Origin: Juglans regia
Taxonomy: Eukaryota > Streptophyta > Magnoliopsida > Fagales > Juglandaceae
Direction of reading: 5' to 3'
NCBI RefSeq assembly: GCF_001411555.2
Contig: NC_049902.1
Coordinates: 12,875,423 to 12,939,422, forward strand
Length of the DNA: 64,000 nucleotides
Shown here: in pieces, positions 1 through 10,550 of the stretch
Layout: the number at the start of each line of letters is the position of its first letter
Position numbering within the stretch: the stretch's first letter is position 1
Notes under the pieces: model-generated
Told to the model about the DNA's origin: nothing
Seen by the model: the letters and a program-made list of their open reading frames with translations, nothing else
The model's database searches: none
Program-made: the position numbers and the translations under genes

Positions 1-2333
1 GGGCTCCACGGTTATAATATGGGCTTTAGTCGTGGGTAAAGGCCTAGGTCCATCTTAGGGGCTAACCGGTCGAGATGTCCTCTTCAGTTACCCCGCGAAG
101 TCTCATTGATCATGGCGTGATGAGATTTAATTACTAGGTGTCGTTTCTTTCTTCGAGGAGTGTCTGTACACCGCTTCATTTCCTTTTCTCGGGCATGTTA
201 ACCGTCACTTCATTTCAACTCCTATTTATTGCCCATTTTCCCTCTTCTTTTCATCTTCTGTCACATTTCTTGCTTTCATCTTCTTTTCTGAGTTCTTGCA
301 TTTCTCCTTTGGGTTCTTGCATTTCCCTTCTCTCTCTGAGTTCTTACCTCTCATGTTTCTTGGGATTTCTTTCAATCCTTCCAAGGGTAAGGAGTTGCTA
401 CTCTGGATTCTTCTCCACCCCGCGACTCCCCTCCCCGACTAGTTGTTGTTCCGTTGACTTCCATTTTTGCGGGTTCTCCTTGGTCCTCTGTCGTTACTTC
501 ATGTGAGTTGGTGAATGCCCGTAATAATTTCAACATCCCTGATTCCGTTGAGTTGAAAGCTCCATCTCCCAACCAGAAACCTATTGATGCCAAAGGTATG
601 GTTGTCTCTGTTGCCCTTTATCTTGCTATGTTCACCATGGGGCTTCGACTACCTTTTGTGCACCCCTGTTCACGATGTGTTAGACGTCTTAGGGCTTGCT
701 CCAACTTAGTTGGTGCCCAACGCTTGGAGGATCTTGATGGCCTGCTACGTTTTATGGCAATGGGTGTTGGAACTTGTGGGCGATGAGTACCCAGACCTAA
801 TAGCCCGCAAATTTTTTTTCATTCACGGGTTTAGGCATCTGGATTGGAATCTCTACAGTTTTAGAGCCCGTTGGGCCTTGGTTGATTTAGAGCGGAAGTA
901 CTCTCATGTAAGGAATGGACCAACAAAATTTTCTTTATTGCAGGCTCTGGTTGGGAATTTTCTGCCGATGAAGTTCCTAATCTGGAATTTTTCATTAAGA
1001 CATGTTGGTCTCCTGTCCCCGATGGGGATGACTACGAAGTGATTCTTTCCCCTCGTGAGGAGGTCTGTGTTAGGCTAGTGGAGTCTTTGGCTCAAGTTCA
1101 CCTCAAATTGTGCCTCTCGGATGCGCTTTTAACCCCTAGTAACATTGAGAGGTTTGTGATTGTTCCCAGTTGGGCCCAAATTTTGGGGCGTGAGTTTTTG
1201 GGTGCCCCCCTTCGGCTGGAGACTTGAGAAAGAAGAAATGTCCTGGTGAAGGCGGGAAGAAACAAATGAATGTTAAAAATGCTCGTGTCTCACCTCGTTC
1301 CGATGTGTCCATTTCATCCAAAGGTGGGTTATCTACTTTTCTCGGCGGTGGGCAGAGATACAAAATTGGTACCTCCTAAAAAATAGAGTGGGGCCAAGTT
1401 GAGTTCTCCTCAGGAGTTGTCGAGTAAAACTGCCTCCCAGAAATGTGGGAGCACCAAGGTGGCCACTTCTCAGGAGAAACTAAGTGTTATGGCCACCTCT
1501 ATGGATCCACTACTTTCTTTGGATGACGTCATGATGCAGGCCGAGGAAGACCTCAATAGTATACTCACCGCAGAGGTGGCTGCCGAAGCTGCTGCGTAGC
1601 CTTCGACGGCTCTGACTAATGATTTCTAGCAGTAATGTGATGATACTCCAGTGGAAGAGGACATTCTTATTTTGAACCCCGTCCTCCTTACAATGCCACC
1701 TTCCACTCCTGCGAGCTTCCCGCCCTTTGGAGCTTCTATGCCTCTACTGACCTAGCCCCTTCCAATCATTTTTGTGCCTTCTGACGCTTCTTCCGATCTA
1801 CCTCGATTGGAGGGGGGGCGAAGAGGGGAGTGCTCAAGAGTTAGTTGCGGCGCCTAGTTCCCCCTTGCCTCAACGACTTCGGGTGGGGTTACTCTAGATT
1901 TGCCCTTTGTTTTTCCAGCCCTTTCCCTTGCTAGTGGCAGTAGGGTTTCGATTGCTTCGCCTCCTTTTAGTGTCTCTTCTCGAGGAAGTGGCGAAGCATC
2001 TGTGACAACTCTTGAGGAGAATCTCGGGATTGATCAGGCTGTACCACATCAGGATGAAACTGGTGAGATGGGGAAGGTAAAAAACTGCTTGGGCCCTCCT
2101 GCTGAACCGTTTGTTTGTTGTCCTTTGTTTACTACCACTGAAGCTGCTTTTCCCCAGGGGGATTTTGCAAACGTTTCCTCTAGCTCCCATTTGGTGGCTT
2201 CCCCAGCCTCCCTACATACTCGTCGAGCAGAGGTCATCAATGCCTTTGTTCAATAGCTTTGATAGTGTTTTTGCACCGGTATCGTTATGCTTTCCTTAAT
2301 GCTTTGGTTAATAATTCCAAGGAACATATTTTT

Positions 2334-2337
<4 letters not shown>

Positions 2338-2367
<30 letters not shown>
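2338..2367 (+). repeat. (CT)n microsatellite at a possible intron end
   Basis: About 15 CT units run straight into 'ttttag', after which the coiled-coil reading frame begins (GVDRLAADLEN, from about 2,373). This looks like a polypyrimidine tract plus 3' splice site, so the segment before it, which has no good frame, may be an intron of the antisense gene. It could equally be a plain microsatellite expansion. Confidence 0.6.
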
Positions 2368-2371
<4 letters not shown>

Positions 2372-3092
2372 GGGTGTTGATCGTCTTGCTGCTGACCTGG
2401 AGAATGATTGGATGCATTTGGAGGGCGAGAAGAACCAACTGGCCAACAAGTTGGCTCTCTTTGAAGCTCGCTCCCATTCTTCTGATGACGAGTTGGCTAC
2501 CCTTCGCACCCAAGTTGCTTCACTCCAAGAAGAGCTGGCGACTTCTGCTGCGGATGCTAACCACTACCGTCGGGAAGTGGTAGCAATTGGGAAAGAACAA
2601 GATGACATTGCTACTAGCCTCAATGAAGCAGAGGTAGTTGTGCGAGAGAGGGACAACTTAGTTGCCCAGGCAGAGGCTTTTAAGAAAGAACGTGATGAGT
2701 TGGCTGCTCAGGTGGAGTATGTGAGAACTTGGAAATCGAAGGATTGACTAAGTCCAAATCTGAATATGCTTCTCGCCTGGCCTCTCTTGGAGACAAAAAA
2801 AGGGAGTTGCTTATAAAGTTGGGGGTGATTGAAGGGATGAAAACTAAAGGCGATAAAAAATTGGTTGAGGTGAAGGGCCTTCTTATGGATAGCGATCGTC
2901 AATACCTTTAGCTTGACAAAGTTGTTAAATTTGCCAAGAAAACAATTTCTATCCTGGAGCGCCGATTGGCTGAGATGGGATCTGCTTTGGAGAGTTCTCA
3001 GAATGACCTTAATTGGGTCCTTCCCCAGTTGGCTGCTGCCCCCAAGATTCGATTACGAGCCTGGGGTATAGGCTTCAAGTTGGGGGTAAAAC

Positions 3093-3479
3093 CAATGTTT
3101 TGAATACCATACCGGACGCTGTATCGGTCAAGGCACTGGAACGAAATAATTCGGTACCGGTACCGGTACCGTTTCGGGATAACATTTCGGGATAGTCGAT
3201 ATATAAATAAATTATATTCCAAAATAGTAGTCTATATATAAATAAATTATATATAAATACATATATATATATAAATTATAAATAATCTAGTCTGAATTGA
3301 GGGTCAAAAAATGAGCTTGTAGTTTGAAAAAAAAAATAAAAAATGAAGGCCGAAATATCGGCCGGTACAGGTCAAAACGGCCGGTATTTAGGCCGGTACG
3401 AAATACAGGTAGTACCTGTACCGGCCCAGTGGCCAGTACGGCAAATACTAGCCGGTACGGTACGATTTTCACAACTTTG
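3093..3479. mobile_element. 387-bp non-autonomous hAT element with 8-bp target duplication
   Basis: The element is flanked by the direct repeat ggtaaaac (3,085-3,092 and 3,480-3,487), the 8-bp target duplication typical of hAT. The left end begins caatgttttgaatacc. The right end, read inward on the other strand, begins caaagttgtgaaaatc. Both ends are packed with GTACCGG motifs, and the centre is AT-rich. Its left ~80 bases align closely with the right end, read in reverse, of the transposase-bearing element at 36,131-39,826, so it is a deletion derivative of the same family in the opposite orientation. It carries no ORF of its own. Confidence 0.9.
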
Positions 3480-3899
3480 GGTAAAACAGCTTTGTGAGCT
3501 CCTTCTTCAGGAACCCACAATGAACCTGCATACCTTGGAATGTAAATCTATTCGGGCTAGTGAGGTTGCCCTTCATTTCTGTGACTCCCTTGGTTGGGCC
3601 GAGATGCTTGACGCCTTTCGCCGCCCATGCTGACGCTTGCCTAGCTTGGAGCTTTCTCATTCCACTCGGGATTTGCTTTTGATTTTTTTTTTAAGTCTCG
3701 TAAATGTTTGAATTTTGAAAGCCTTATTTATTTATTTATTTATATCGGACTTTTGTAAGCCGTTTTTTACGCTTTTGAACATTTTTTTGCTGGCTGTGAA
3801 GTATTGATTGCTGCTTTTGCATCATGATATCAACCCATGCTATTCATACCTTATGTATTAGCCTTATATTGTTCTCGATTGTGAGCGTTACATCACCCA

Positions 3900-4345
3900 T
3901 CGATATGAGTTTCTCTTGACCTCTTTTAACCCTTTAGGGCTAGTGGGAGAGTTTCTCGACCATGTCGCCTTCTGGCATGAAGGTGTTAACATGAGAGTTC
4001 CTTGACCGTTTTAACCCTTAAGTTTTTAGGTTCGTTGGAGAGTTCCTCAACCACATCTCCTTTTGGAGTGAAGGTGTTAACGGGAGATTTTCTCGACCAT
4101 TTTAACCTTTAAGTTTTTAGGCTCGTGGGAGAGTTCCTCGACCACGTCGTCTTTTGGCGTGAAGGTGTTAAGGAGAGATTTCTTCAACCGTTTTGACTTT
4201 TAAGTTTTTAGGCTCTTGGGAGAGTTCCTTGACCACGTCGCCTTTTGGCGTGAAGTTGTTAACGAAAGATTTCTTCAACCGTTTTAACCTTTAAGTTTTT
4301 AGGCTCGTGGGAGAGTTCCTCGACAAATGATATTATTATTTATCG
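3900..4345. repeat. Five-unit 91-bp tandem repeat downstream of pol
   Basis: The motif gggagagttcct recurs with its triple G at 3,945, 4,036, 4,127, 4,218 and 4,309, an exact 91-base spacing. Each unit also carries cgaccacgtcgccttttgg, gtgaaggtgttaac and aagtttttaggctcg. The array lies between the integrase end and the antisense gene, where Tat-group elements often carry tandem repeats. No coding function is visible. Confidence 0.9.
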
Positions 4346-4356
4346 AGGAACTCTCC
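4310..4356. other. Perfect 14-bp stem-loop at the end of the 91-bp array
   Basis: ggagagttcctcga (4,310-4,323) is followed, after an AT-rich loop of 19 bases, by its exact reverse complement tcgaggaactctcc (4,343-4,356). The first arm is the start of a sixth, broken 91-bp unit, so the hairpin seems to mark an inversion-type breakpoint in the array. Confidence 0.8.
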
Positions 4357-4486
4357 TTTTCCTTTTTTTTTTTTAATTTTTTTTATTCAAGTCGTGGATA
4401 CTTATTGAAAAGCCAAAAGGAACAAAACAAAAGAAATGGTGAACAAAACGTGATGGAATTTATTGAAAATGATATTCATACGTAAA

Positions 4487-5520
4487 TCAACAAACGAAAT
4501 AAAAGAAAACTACATATCTTTCCTTTAAACGTAGTACTTTCTTAGGTGCTCTGCATTCCATGGGTGAGGTAGCTGGCATCCTGCAGCATCCTTGAGGTGG
4601 TAAGTCCCCTGCCTGTGGCTTGCCACTACAACATAAGGTCCCTCCCACCGAGCCTAATTTTCCTTCTTCTCCCGAGGTCACGCTTGTATCCTTTAGCACT
4701 AAGTCGCCTGCTTTGAATGACCTGGGCCTTACTCTTTTTTGAAGTATTACTCTGCTTTCCTCTTAGAAGCTGCAACTCTGACTTTTGTGTCTGCCCTGAT
4801 CTCCCATAATAGGTTTAGGCTTTCTTCTAACCTTGCTACGTTTGCTTTTGAATCAAAATTTCTTCTTCTGTAGCTTGGTAACCCGACCTCTATTGGTGCC
4901 ATCGCCTCATTCCCATAGGTAGGGCGAAAGATGTTTGGCCCGTTCAGGTTTTTACTGTTGTTGTGTAAGCCCACAAAATTTTAGGGAGCTCGTCGGCCCA
5001 TAGCCCCTTTTTTGCACCTATCTTCTTTTTCAGTATTCCCATGATGATTTTATTAGTTTCTTGGATGGTTGGATGGCCTGAGGAAGAGTACTTGACCTTG
5101 ATTCCTATCTCTGCACACCATTAACAATAATGTTCAGAGTCGAATTGTCTCCCGTTATCAGAAATGCTACACTGAGGTATCCCGAACCTACATACTACTG
5201 CCTTCCATAAGAACTTTGTCACGCTTTGAGCAGTTATTGTAACTATCGCATCAGCTTCTGCCCACTTTGTAAAGTAGTCGATAACTACGATAATGAATTT
5301 GGTTCCTCATTTGCTAGGGGGCATAAAGCCTACCAAGTTTACTCCCTATTGGGCGAATGACCATAGGGATGTTATGGACCGCAACTCTTAAGGTGGTGCA
5401 CCTGGGACTGGTGCATGAATCTGGCATTGCACACATTTATTCGCGAACTCCTTCACACCTTTGAGTGCGTTTGGCCAATAGTACCCTGCCCTTACAATCT
5501 TTGAGGCGAGTGATCATCCT
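4487..5520 (-). pseudogene. Integrase of the Tat element, broken
   Basis: On the minus strand, 5,510-5,400 encodes a zinc-binding end (YYWPNALKGV, then CVQCQIHAP). Next comes a core with DYFTKWAEADA near 5,270, and then a C-terminal part at 4,974-4,747 (TYGNEAMAPIEVGLPSYR). The tail continues to about 4,487. Integrase joins the cDNA to host DNA in the nucleus. At least four stops or frameshifts interrupt it, so it is inactive. Confidence 0.8.
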
Positions 5521-5689
5521 CATGAGTGACTCTCGCAAATCCCCTCATGTACTTCCTTTATCACGTACTCAGCCTCTTCCTCTGTTACGCATCACAACAA
5601 TAGGTTTGAAAAACCCCGCTTGTAAAGTACTCTGTCAATTATGTAAACTTGGTTCCCCTGCTTTTCAACTTTCTCGCTTCTTCTCGAGA

Positions 5690-6400
5690 TGAGGGAAGTT
5701 CACTTGTCTCCAAAAACTTTTTTATATCATTAGCCTATCCTTGCATGTTCTCCCCGATGTGCAAACTTTCCTCTCCTACCACTGGCGTAGCCACTACTCG
5801 TAAATGAACCTTCCATGGTAGTGTTTCTTCTTGCTTTGCTAAGACCATGCGTGCCAATCGGTCAGCCTTGGAATTGTATCCACGAGGTATCTTCTTGATT
5901 CAAAAGTACTTGAGATCTTAGCTTTGTTCCTGTACTTGGTGAATGTATTTTATTAGCTTGGATCCCCTTGCCAAATATTCCCCTGTGATTTGCCCGACTA
6001 TCACTTGTGAATCGACTTTTATCTCGACTTCCTCGCCTCCTGATACCCTCGTGATCGCCAAATCGGTGAGTACTGCTTCATACTCAACTTCATTGTTTGT
6101 CACTTTGAACTCCAATCATACTGTGTGGTATGACTCTTTCCCCTCACTTGTTACAATGCACACCCCGACTCCTCCACTTGCTCGGCAGGCTGACCCATCT
6201 ACATACACTTGCCATGAATTTTCCTCAGGTGGTTTGTGGAGTTTTTCTTTGAAATTGGAAAACTCTGCTACAAAATCGGCTAGTATCTACCCTTCCACTG
6301 CGCTTTTTGGTATGTAGCTGATGTTGTACTCACTTAGTTCGATTGACCATTTGACCAACCGTCCTTAAGTGTTTGGTTTCTGCAACACCTTTTGTAGAGA
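5690..6400 (-). pseudogene. End of RT-linked RNase H plus second RNase H of the Tat element
   Basis: Just left of the nested element the minus strand reads GRLVKWSIELSEY, the connection after the first RNase H. A second RNase H follows: YVDGSACRASGGVG near 6,215, NNEVEYEA near 6,095 and KVDSQVIVGQ near 6,020. The acidic residues D, E and D are present, but stops surround the segment. A duplicated RNase H is a hallmark of the Tat group. The first RNase H continues at 11,265 on the other side of the insertion. Confidence 0.8.
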
Positions 6401-6405
6401 CGACG

Positions 6406-7140
6406 TGATGGGAACCAAGGTGGGCCTAGTCTTAAAGATATGTTGCAAGTTCCAGATGAGTCAATTACAAGTTCAAAGGCTTAAAGGATGAAGATTCAGT
6501 TTTGATTCATTTGATAAGGTATGAAAAGGGCAACAACATGACTTAAAGGCTTTGGGCACTTGAAGGCCTTCAATTTATTTAATTCATTTAAATGACTTAT
6601 TTATTAGTTTAGAATAATTAGGTTTATTACGGGAATAACTTAAGGGGGCCTATGCAAGGGCATATTGGAAAAATTATTATTTTATTGAACTAAGATTTCA
6701 AGAGGTTACTGTAGCGTTACTATAGCCGCGACATTGTAGACACGGTAATGTTCATCCAGGGGCATTTTGGGTAAAAGGAACTTTATTTTAGCTAGGGTTT
6801 TAATTAAGTTTTGGTTTAAATACTCTTTGTAGCCTCATTTTCAGAAATTTATGAAATTTGATGAATTTATTCATTGTGAGTTGAGTTTTACTCCTCTTGT
6901 TCTTAATTGAACATTTGAACTTATCAAAGGTAAATCACAACCTTTGTGGCGTTCCACCTTTGTAATCTGGGTTCTTGAGACGGGTTCTTCAACGGGTCTA
7001 AATTTTAATATAATCTAGGTTCTTGAAACGTGTTCTCATCGGATCTAGGTTCTCTATCCATTGACTTGATTTTGGCTTTCTTGGGGAGTTTTCAAATTGA
7101 TTGTGGGTTCAAGGGATTCCGTTTCTGCGGGTTCATATCA
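6406..7140 (+). repeat. 5' LTR of the nested chromovirus-like element
   Basis: This 735-bp LTR matches the 3' LTR along its length, apart from about 26 extra bases around 6,712-6,745 (a repeated 'gttactgtag'-like stretch) and scattered substitutions. It should drive transcription rightward. Confidence 0.92.
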
Positions 7141-7142
7141 TT

Positions 7143-7155
7143 TGGTATTCAGAGC
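7143..7155 (+). promoter_or_regulatory. Primer-binding site (initiator-Met tRNA type)
   Basis: tggtattcagagc begins two bases after the 5' LTR. It matches the usual TGGTATCAGAGC complement of the tRNA-iMet 3' end except for one inserted T. Confidence 0.8.
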
Positions 7156-8091
7156 AAGGTTTCCAATCAGGTCCAATTCTATCTTTTAATTTCTTGTTTT
7201 TTTTTTAATTTAATTCTAGGGCTTCATTGTTCTAGGGTTGCAAAAAAAAAAAAAAAAGTAGAAATAAAAAGTAGAATGCTGAAATTCTTAGGGTTTTGGG
7301 TTTGGCTGAAATTTGCATTACCTAGGGTTTCAAAATTCTAGGGTTTCTTGCATCTCGAAGTTTATCAGTTGCTTGAAGTGCCTTTCCATTGATTCTCTTC
7401 TACTTCATTGTCAATTCTTGTGTGATTGAATTCAATTGCTTGATTTTCACAATTGAATACTGCTATTTGTGATTGAATTAGAGAAAAGAAAAGAAAAGAA
7501 AAGAAAGGAAAAGAAAAAAAAATCGAAAAAAAAAGAAGAAGAAGAAGAAGAAGAAGAAGAGGAAGAGAAAATGTAGCATATTCAAAGGTTGCTACATTGT
7601 TACAAAGAAGAGAAACAAAGAAATTTGTTGATTGAACCTTATCATCAAAGGGGCTGCATACATCATTAAAGTTGGTATCTTGTCTTATTGTTACTCTTTC
7701 ATTCGTATAACTTCCTTGATTCTTGGGTCATTTTTATTCCTTCTGTGTTTCTCTTATTCTTGTTTCTTGGACCTAATTACTAGTTGAGATAAAACAAGAT
7801 TGCCTTGTCTTGATTGAGTTCATTTAGTTCTGAAAGAACTTGAGTGGGAAAGCTCTTGAGGTAAAAGGTAAGAGAGTGTGAGACTATTATTGAGAAAAAG
7901 CCAATTAAGAGTGAAACACGAGTGGAGTGTCATTATTCGAGTGTAAACACGTAAGGGAATGTGTGAGGTTTTCTACTAACATTCTTTTTGTGCAGCACGT
8001 TATTATGTCTCATAGGAGTAACTCATCACCAAAGGAGATGGTAGATAACTCATCCTTTCTGTTGCAAGCCATGCAATAACAGTTTGAGAAG
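7156..8091 (+). other. Untranslated leader and lost gag region of the nested element
   Basis: No gag frame survives here. A GAA-rich tract at about 7,485-7,570 and A-rich runs (7,240-7,258) are the only marked features. A gag with a zinc knuckle should sit here, so it has probably been deleted. Confidence 0.6.
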
Positions 8092-8718
8092 TTGAACTTG
8101 ATGTTGGGTGAAGTGAGGGATAGGATGGATCATCAAGATGCGGTAATTAGAAAACTTCATAGCAGGAGAGATAGGAGACGACGTGAGCCTAGTATTAAGA
8201 ATGGATATGAGAATGAAGAGTATGGTGATTCTCTTGTTACCAGGCATGCACTCAATACAAAAATTAAGATGGATGATATAGAGCAGCAGAGTGAGAACAT
8301 TTTTTATACTAGATGCCACATCAACAACAATGTATGTAATATGATCATTGATTTGAGGAGTTGTCTTAATTTGGCTAGCACTATTTTAGTTGAGAAATTG
8401 AATTTACGTACCTTGAAACACCCTAGACCATATATGTTGCAATGGTTGAGTGATTGTGGGGAGGTTAGGGTAAATAAGCAAGTGCTAGTTTCTTTTTCAA
8501 TTGGAAAATACCAGGATATGGTCCTTTGTGATGTAGTGCCTATGCATGCTGGTCATATTTTGTTGGGGAAGTCATGGCAGTATGATAGGAAGGTGATCCA
8601 TGATAGGTTAAGGAACATGTACAGTTTTGAAAAGGATGGAAAAACAATCAAACTTGCTCCATTAACTCCAACCCAGGTCCATGGGGACCAATTGAAGCTG
8701 AAAAGTGAGGTTGCTTAA
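8092..8718 (+). pseudogene. Retropepsin-like protease region of the nested gypsy element
   Basis: This 208-codon frame is open. It has a short gag remnant (RDRMDHQDAVIRKLHSR) and then the protease core: NIFYTRCHINNNVCNMIID, STILVEKLNL, GEVRVNKQVLVSFSIGKYQD and PMHAGHILLGKSWQYDRKV. The catalytic Asp of the usual IIDGGSCTN motif is kept, but the following glycines have become L and R (IIDLRSC). Activity is therefore doubtful. The protease would cut the Gag-Pol precursor inside virus-like particles. Confidence 0.75.
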
Positions 8719-9180
8719 AAAAGAAAGAGTGAAAATGAGAGTGATAAAAAATTGAAGAGTAAAAGTGAGACTGATAAAAAAAAAAAAAGTGAAAAGGAGA
8801 TCGAGCTAATAAAACAAAAGTGAAAGTGAGATTGAGCTGAAAAAGAAGAGTGAAGGTGAGAGTGAAAGTGAAATTGAGCTGAAAAACAAGAGTGAATGTG
8901 AGATTGAGAAAAAAAGAAATAGTGAGGCCGAAATGGAGAAAGAGAGAAAAATGAGAGAAAAAAAAGAAGCGGGTGAGACTAAGACCATAAGAAAAAGAGA
9001 GAATGAGTTGAAAAATAATTGTGAGGTCAAGAGTATAAAAAAAAATGAAAAAAAAAGAGTGACAGAAAAAAAGAGAGTGAAAAGGAAAATGAGTGTGAAA
9101 GGGAAAAAGAGAGTGAAAAAGAAAAATAGAGTGGAAAGAAAAGAGAGAATAAAGAAAGTGAGAGAAAAACAAAGAGAAAA
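8719..9180 (+). repeat. Purine-only GTGAGA/GAAAAA tract, K/E/S-rich spacer
   Basis: More than 450 bases on the plus strand are almost pure A and G, built from loose repeats of 'agtgaaagtgaga', 'ttgagctgaaaa' and 'gaaaaaaagagagtg'. In frame they encode SEIEL, KKKSE and ERKRENE-like stretches. Related plant gypsy elements carry a shorter K/E/S-rich spacer between protease and RT, so this looks like a slippage expansion of that linker. The phenylalanine-rich frames on the other strand are shadows. Confidence 0.75.
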
Positions 9181-9768
9181 ATGAGTTTTTATACTAAGGC
9201 GAGTCTAAATACTAACGAACTTAACGTATGTTTGCCTAATATTATTGTCTCTTTGTTGCAGGGACATAAGATCATGATTTCTAGTGGTGTGTTTAGTGGA
9301 TTACCACTTAGTAGGGAGATAGAGCACAACATTGATTTTGTGCCAGGTGCGACAATTCATGTCCGACCTTTCTTTGAAGAACATGAGTCATTGACACACT
9401 TAAGGGAACAAGGTAAGTTGTTGACTAGAATGCATGCTAAGTGGGAGGACTGTATTGAGACTTTTCCTCATGTATTCAAATACATACAAGGTATGGAAAA
9501 TTTTGTGGTTGACGTTTTAACAAGAAGGTATGTCATTGTCTTCCTTTTAGATGCAAAATTGTTGAGACTTGAATATGATAAGGAATTGCATGCTAATGAT
9601 GATGGCTTTGCTAGTGCGTATGGAACATGTGAAAAAGCATCATTTGGTAAGTTCTATAAACTAGATTGGTACTTGTTTAGAAAGAATAGATTTTGTGTGC
9701 CTACTAGTTTTATGTGTAAGTTGCTTGTGTGTGTGAACATGCTGGTTTGTTGGGTAACCTTGGTGTAA
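9181..9768 (+). pseudogene. Fused remnants of RT start, RNase H end and integrase start
   Basis: The frame begins with the pre-RT motif (LNTNELNVCLPNIIVSLLQ) and GLPLSREIEHNIDFVPGA, which normally leads into RT. It then jumps to KWEDCIETFPHVFKYIQG..NFVVDVLTRR, the RNase H/connection end. It finishes in an integrase N-terminal part (near LVCVNMLVCW). The RT catalytic core is completely deleted. The resulting fused frame of 195 codons is probably meaningless. Confidence 0.75.
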
Positions 9769-9782
9769 GGAAGACTTTTGTT

Positions 9783-10260
9783 GTGTTGCATAAACGTTTT
9801 TGGGAATATCATTTGCCATTCAATGATGTGTTGCATGGACGTTTGTGGAAGTATCATTTTTCATTCATTGATGTGTTGCATAAACGTTTGTGGGAATATC
9901 ATTTGCCTTTCATTGAAGTGTTACATGAACGTTTGTGGAAGTATCATTTGTCATTCATTAACATGTTGCATGAACGTTTGTGGGAGTATTGCTTGCCTTT
10001 CATTGAGTTTTCATTTAATTGGAGTAGTCATTTTGGTGTAAGAAAAGCTTTAGGTGTGTTTTAGGAACGTTTGTGGGAGTATCATTTGCCATATATTGAC
10101 TTGTTGCATAAACGTTTGCGGGAGTATCATTTTTGTTTTATTGAGTTTGCATATAATTGGAGTTGTTATTTTGGTATAAAAAAGATTTTAAACGTATTGC
10201 ATGAATGTTTGTGGGAGTATCATTTGCCATTTATTGAATTGTTACATAGACGTTTCCGGG
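9783..10260 (+). repeat. 45-bp tandem repeat built from joined integrase fragments
   Basis: Units starting at 9,783, 9,828, 9,873, 9,918 and 9,963 repeat every 45 bases. Each encodes about VLHERLWEYHLPFIE. The first half resembles the VRKTL..VLHEHF end of the integrase zinc region; the second resembles EHLPFIEFAYN of the integrase core. After 10,007 a longer version that includes FAYNWS..HFGVRK repeats about twice more. The array is a deletion junction that was then duplicated. It stays mostly open in one frame. Confidence 0.85.
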
Positions 10261-10427
10261 AGCATCATTTGCCCTTATTAGAGTGTGCATATAAAACCTT
10301 CCATACTACTATTTCTTATTCTCCGTTTGAAATTGTTTATGGTTTTAATCCACTTACTCCTTTAACTTTGATGCTTTTGCTTGTTAATGATAGGAGTAGC
10401 TTGAATCAACATTTTCAAATTCTTTAG
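10261..10427 (+). pseudogene. Integrase core end fragment
   Basis: FHTTISYSPFEIVYGFNPLTPL matches the conserved end of the plant gypsy integrase core, immediately after the repeat array. It is followed by stops and, at 10,539-10,550, by a purine-rich tract that should prime plus-strand DNA synthesis. Confidence 0.75.
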
Positions 10428-10550
10428 AAAATTAATCAAAATGCATATAAAATGGATCTTCCAGGTATGTATCATGTTTCTGTTATTTTCAATGTTACTA
10501 ACCTCTTTCCCTTTGATCCAGGTGGAGATTCCTTTTGAGGAGAGGGGGAA

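Larger units (their letters stand above)
454..3633 (+). pseudogene. Antisense extra ORF of the Tat element (putative plant 'gypsy-type transposase' family), broken
   Basis: Overlapping plus-strand frames at 454-786, 710-1042 and 1039-1227 read as one protein with frameshifts. The motifs FNIPDSVELKAP, GLRLPF, VLWQWVLELVGDEYPDL and LSPREE match the N-terminal domain that Pfam calls a putative gypsy-type transposase (Transposase_28-like). After a low-complexity middle (about 1,230-2,290), a coiled-coil-like segment rich in E, A, L and K runs from 2,388 to about 3,000. The C-terminal end (LGWAEMLDAF) is at about 3,480-3,633. The function of this family is not established; position and orientation fit the extra antisense ORF of Tat elements. 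A 387-bp hAT derivative splits it near the 3' end. Confidence 0.7.

Noticed and set aside
138..506. 122-residue Ser/Leu/Phe-rich plus-strand frame
   Set aside because: Low-complexity pyrimidine-rich leader with no known domain. The recognisable protein begins only near 500.
1894..2299. Several overlapping frames on both strands
   Set aside because: They lie in the low-complexity middle of the antisense gene; no domain is seen and strands shadow each other.
3900..4345. Regular repeats that might suggest a CRISPR array
   Set aside because: Units are contiguous 91-bp tandem repeats with no unique spacers, inside a plant retrotransposon.
8648..9172. 174-residue Phe/Ser/His-rich minus-strand frame
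   Set aside because: It is the complement of a purine-only tract; the composition explains the open frame.
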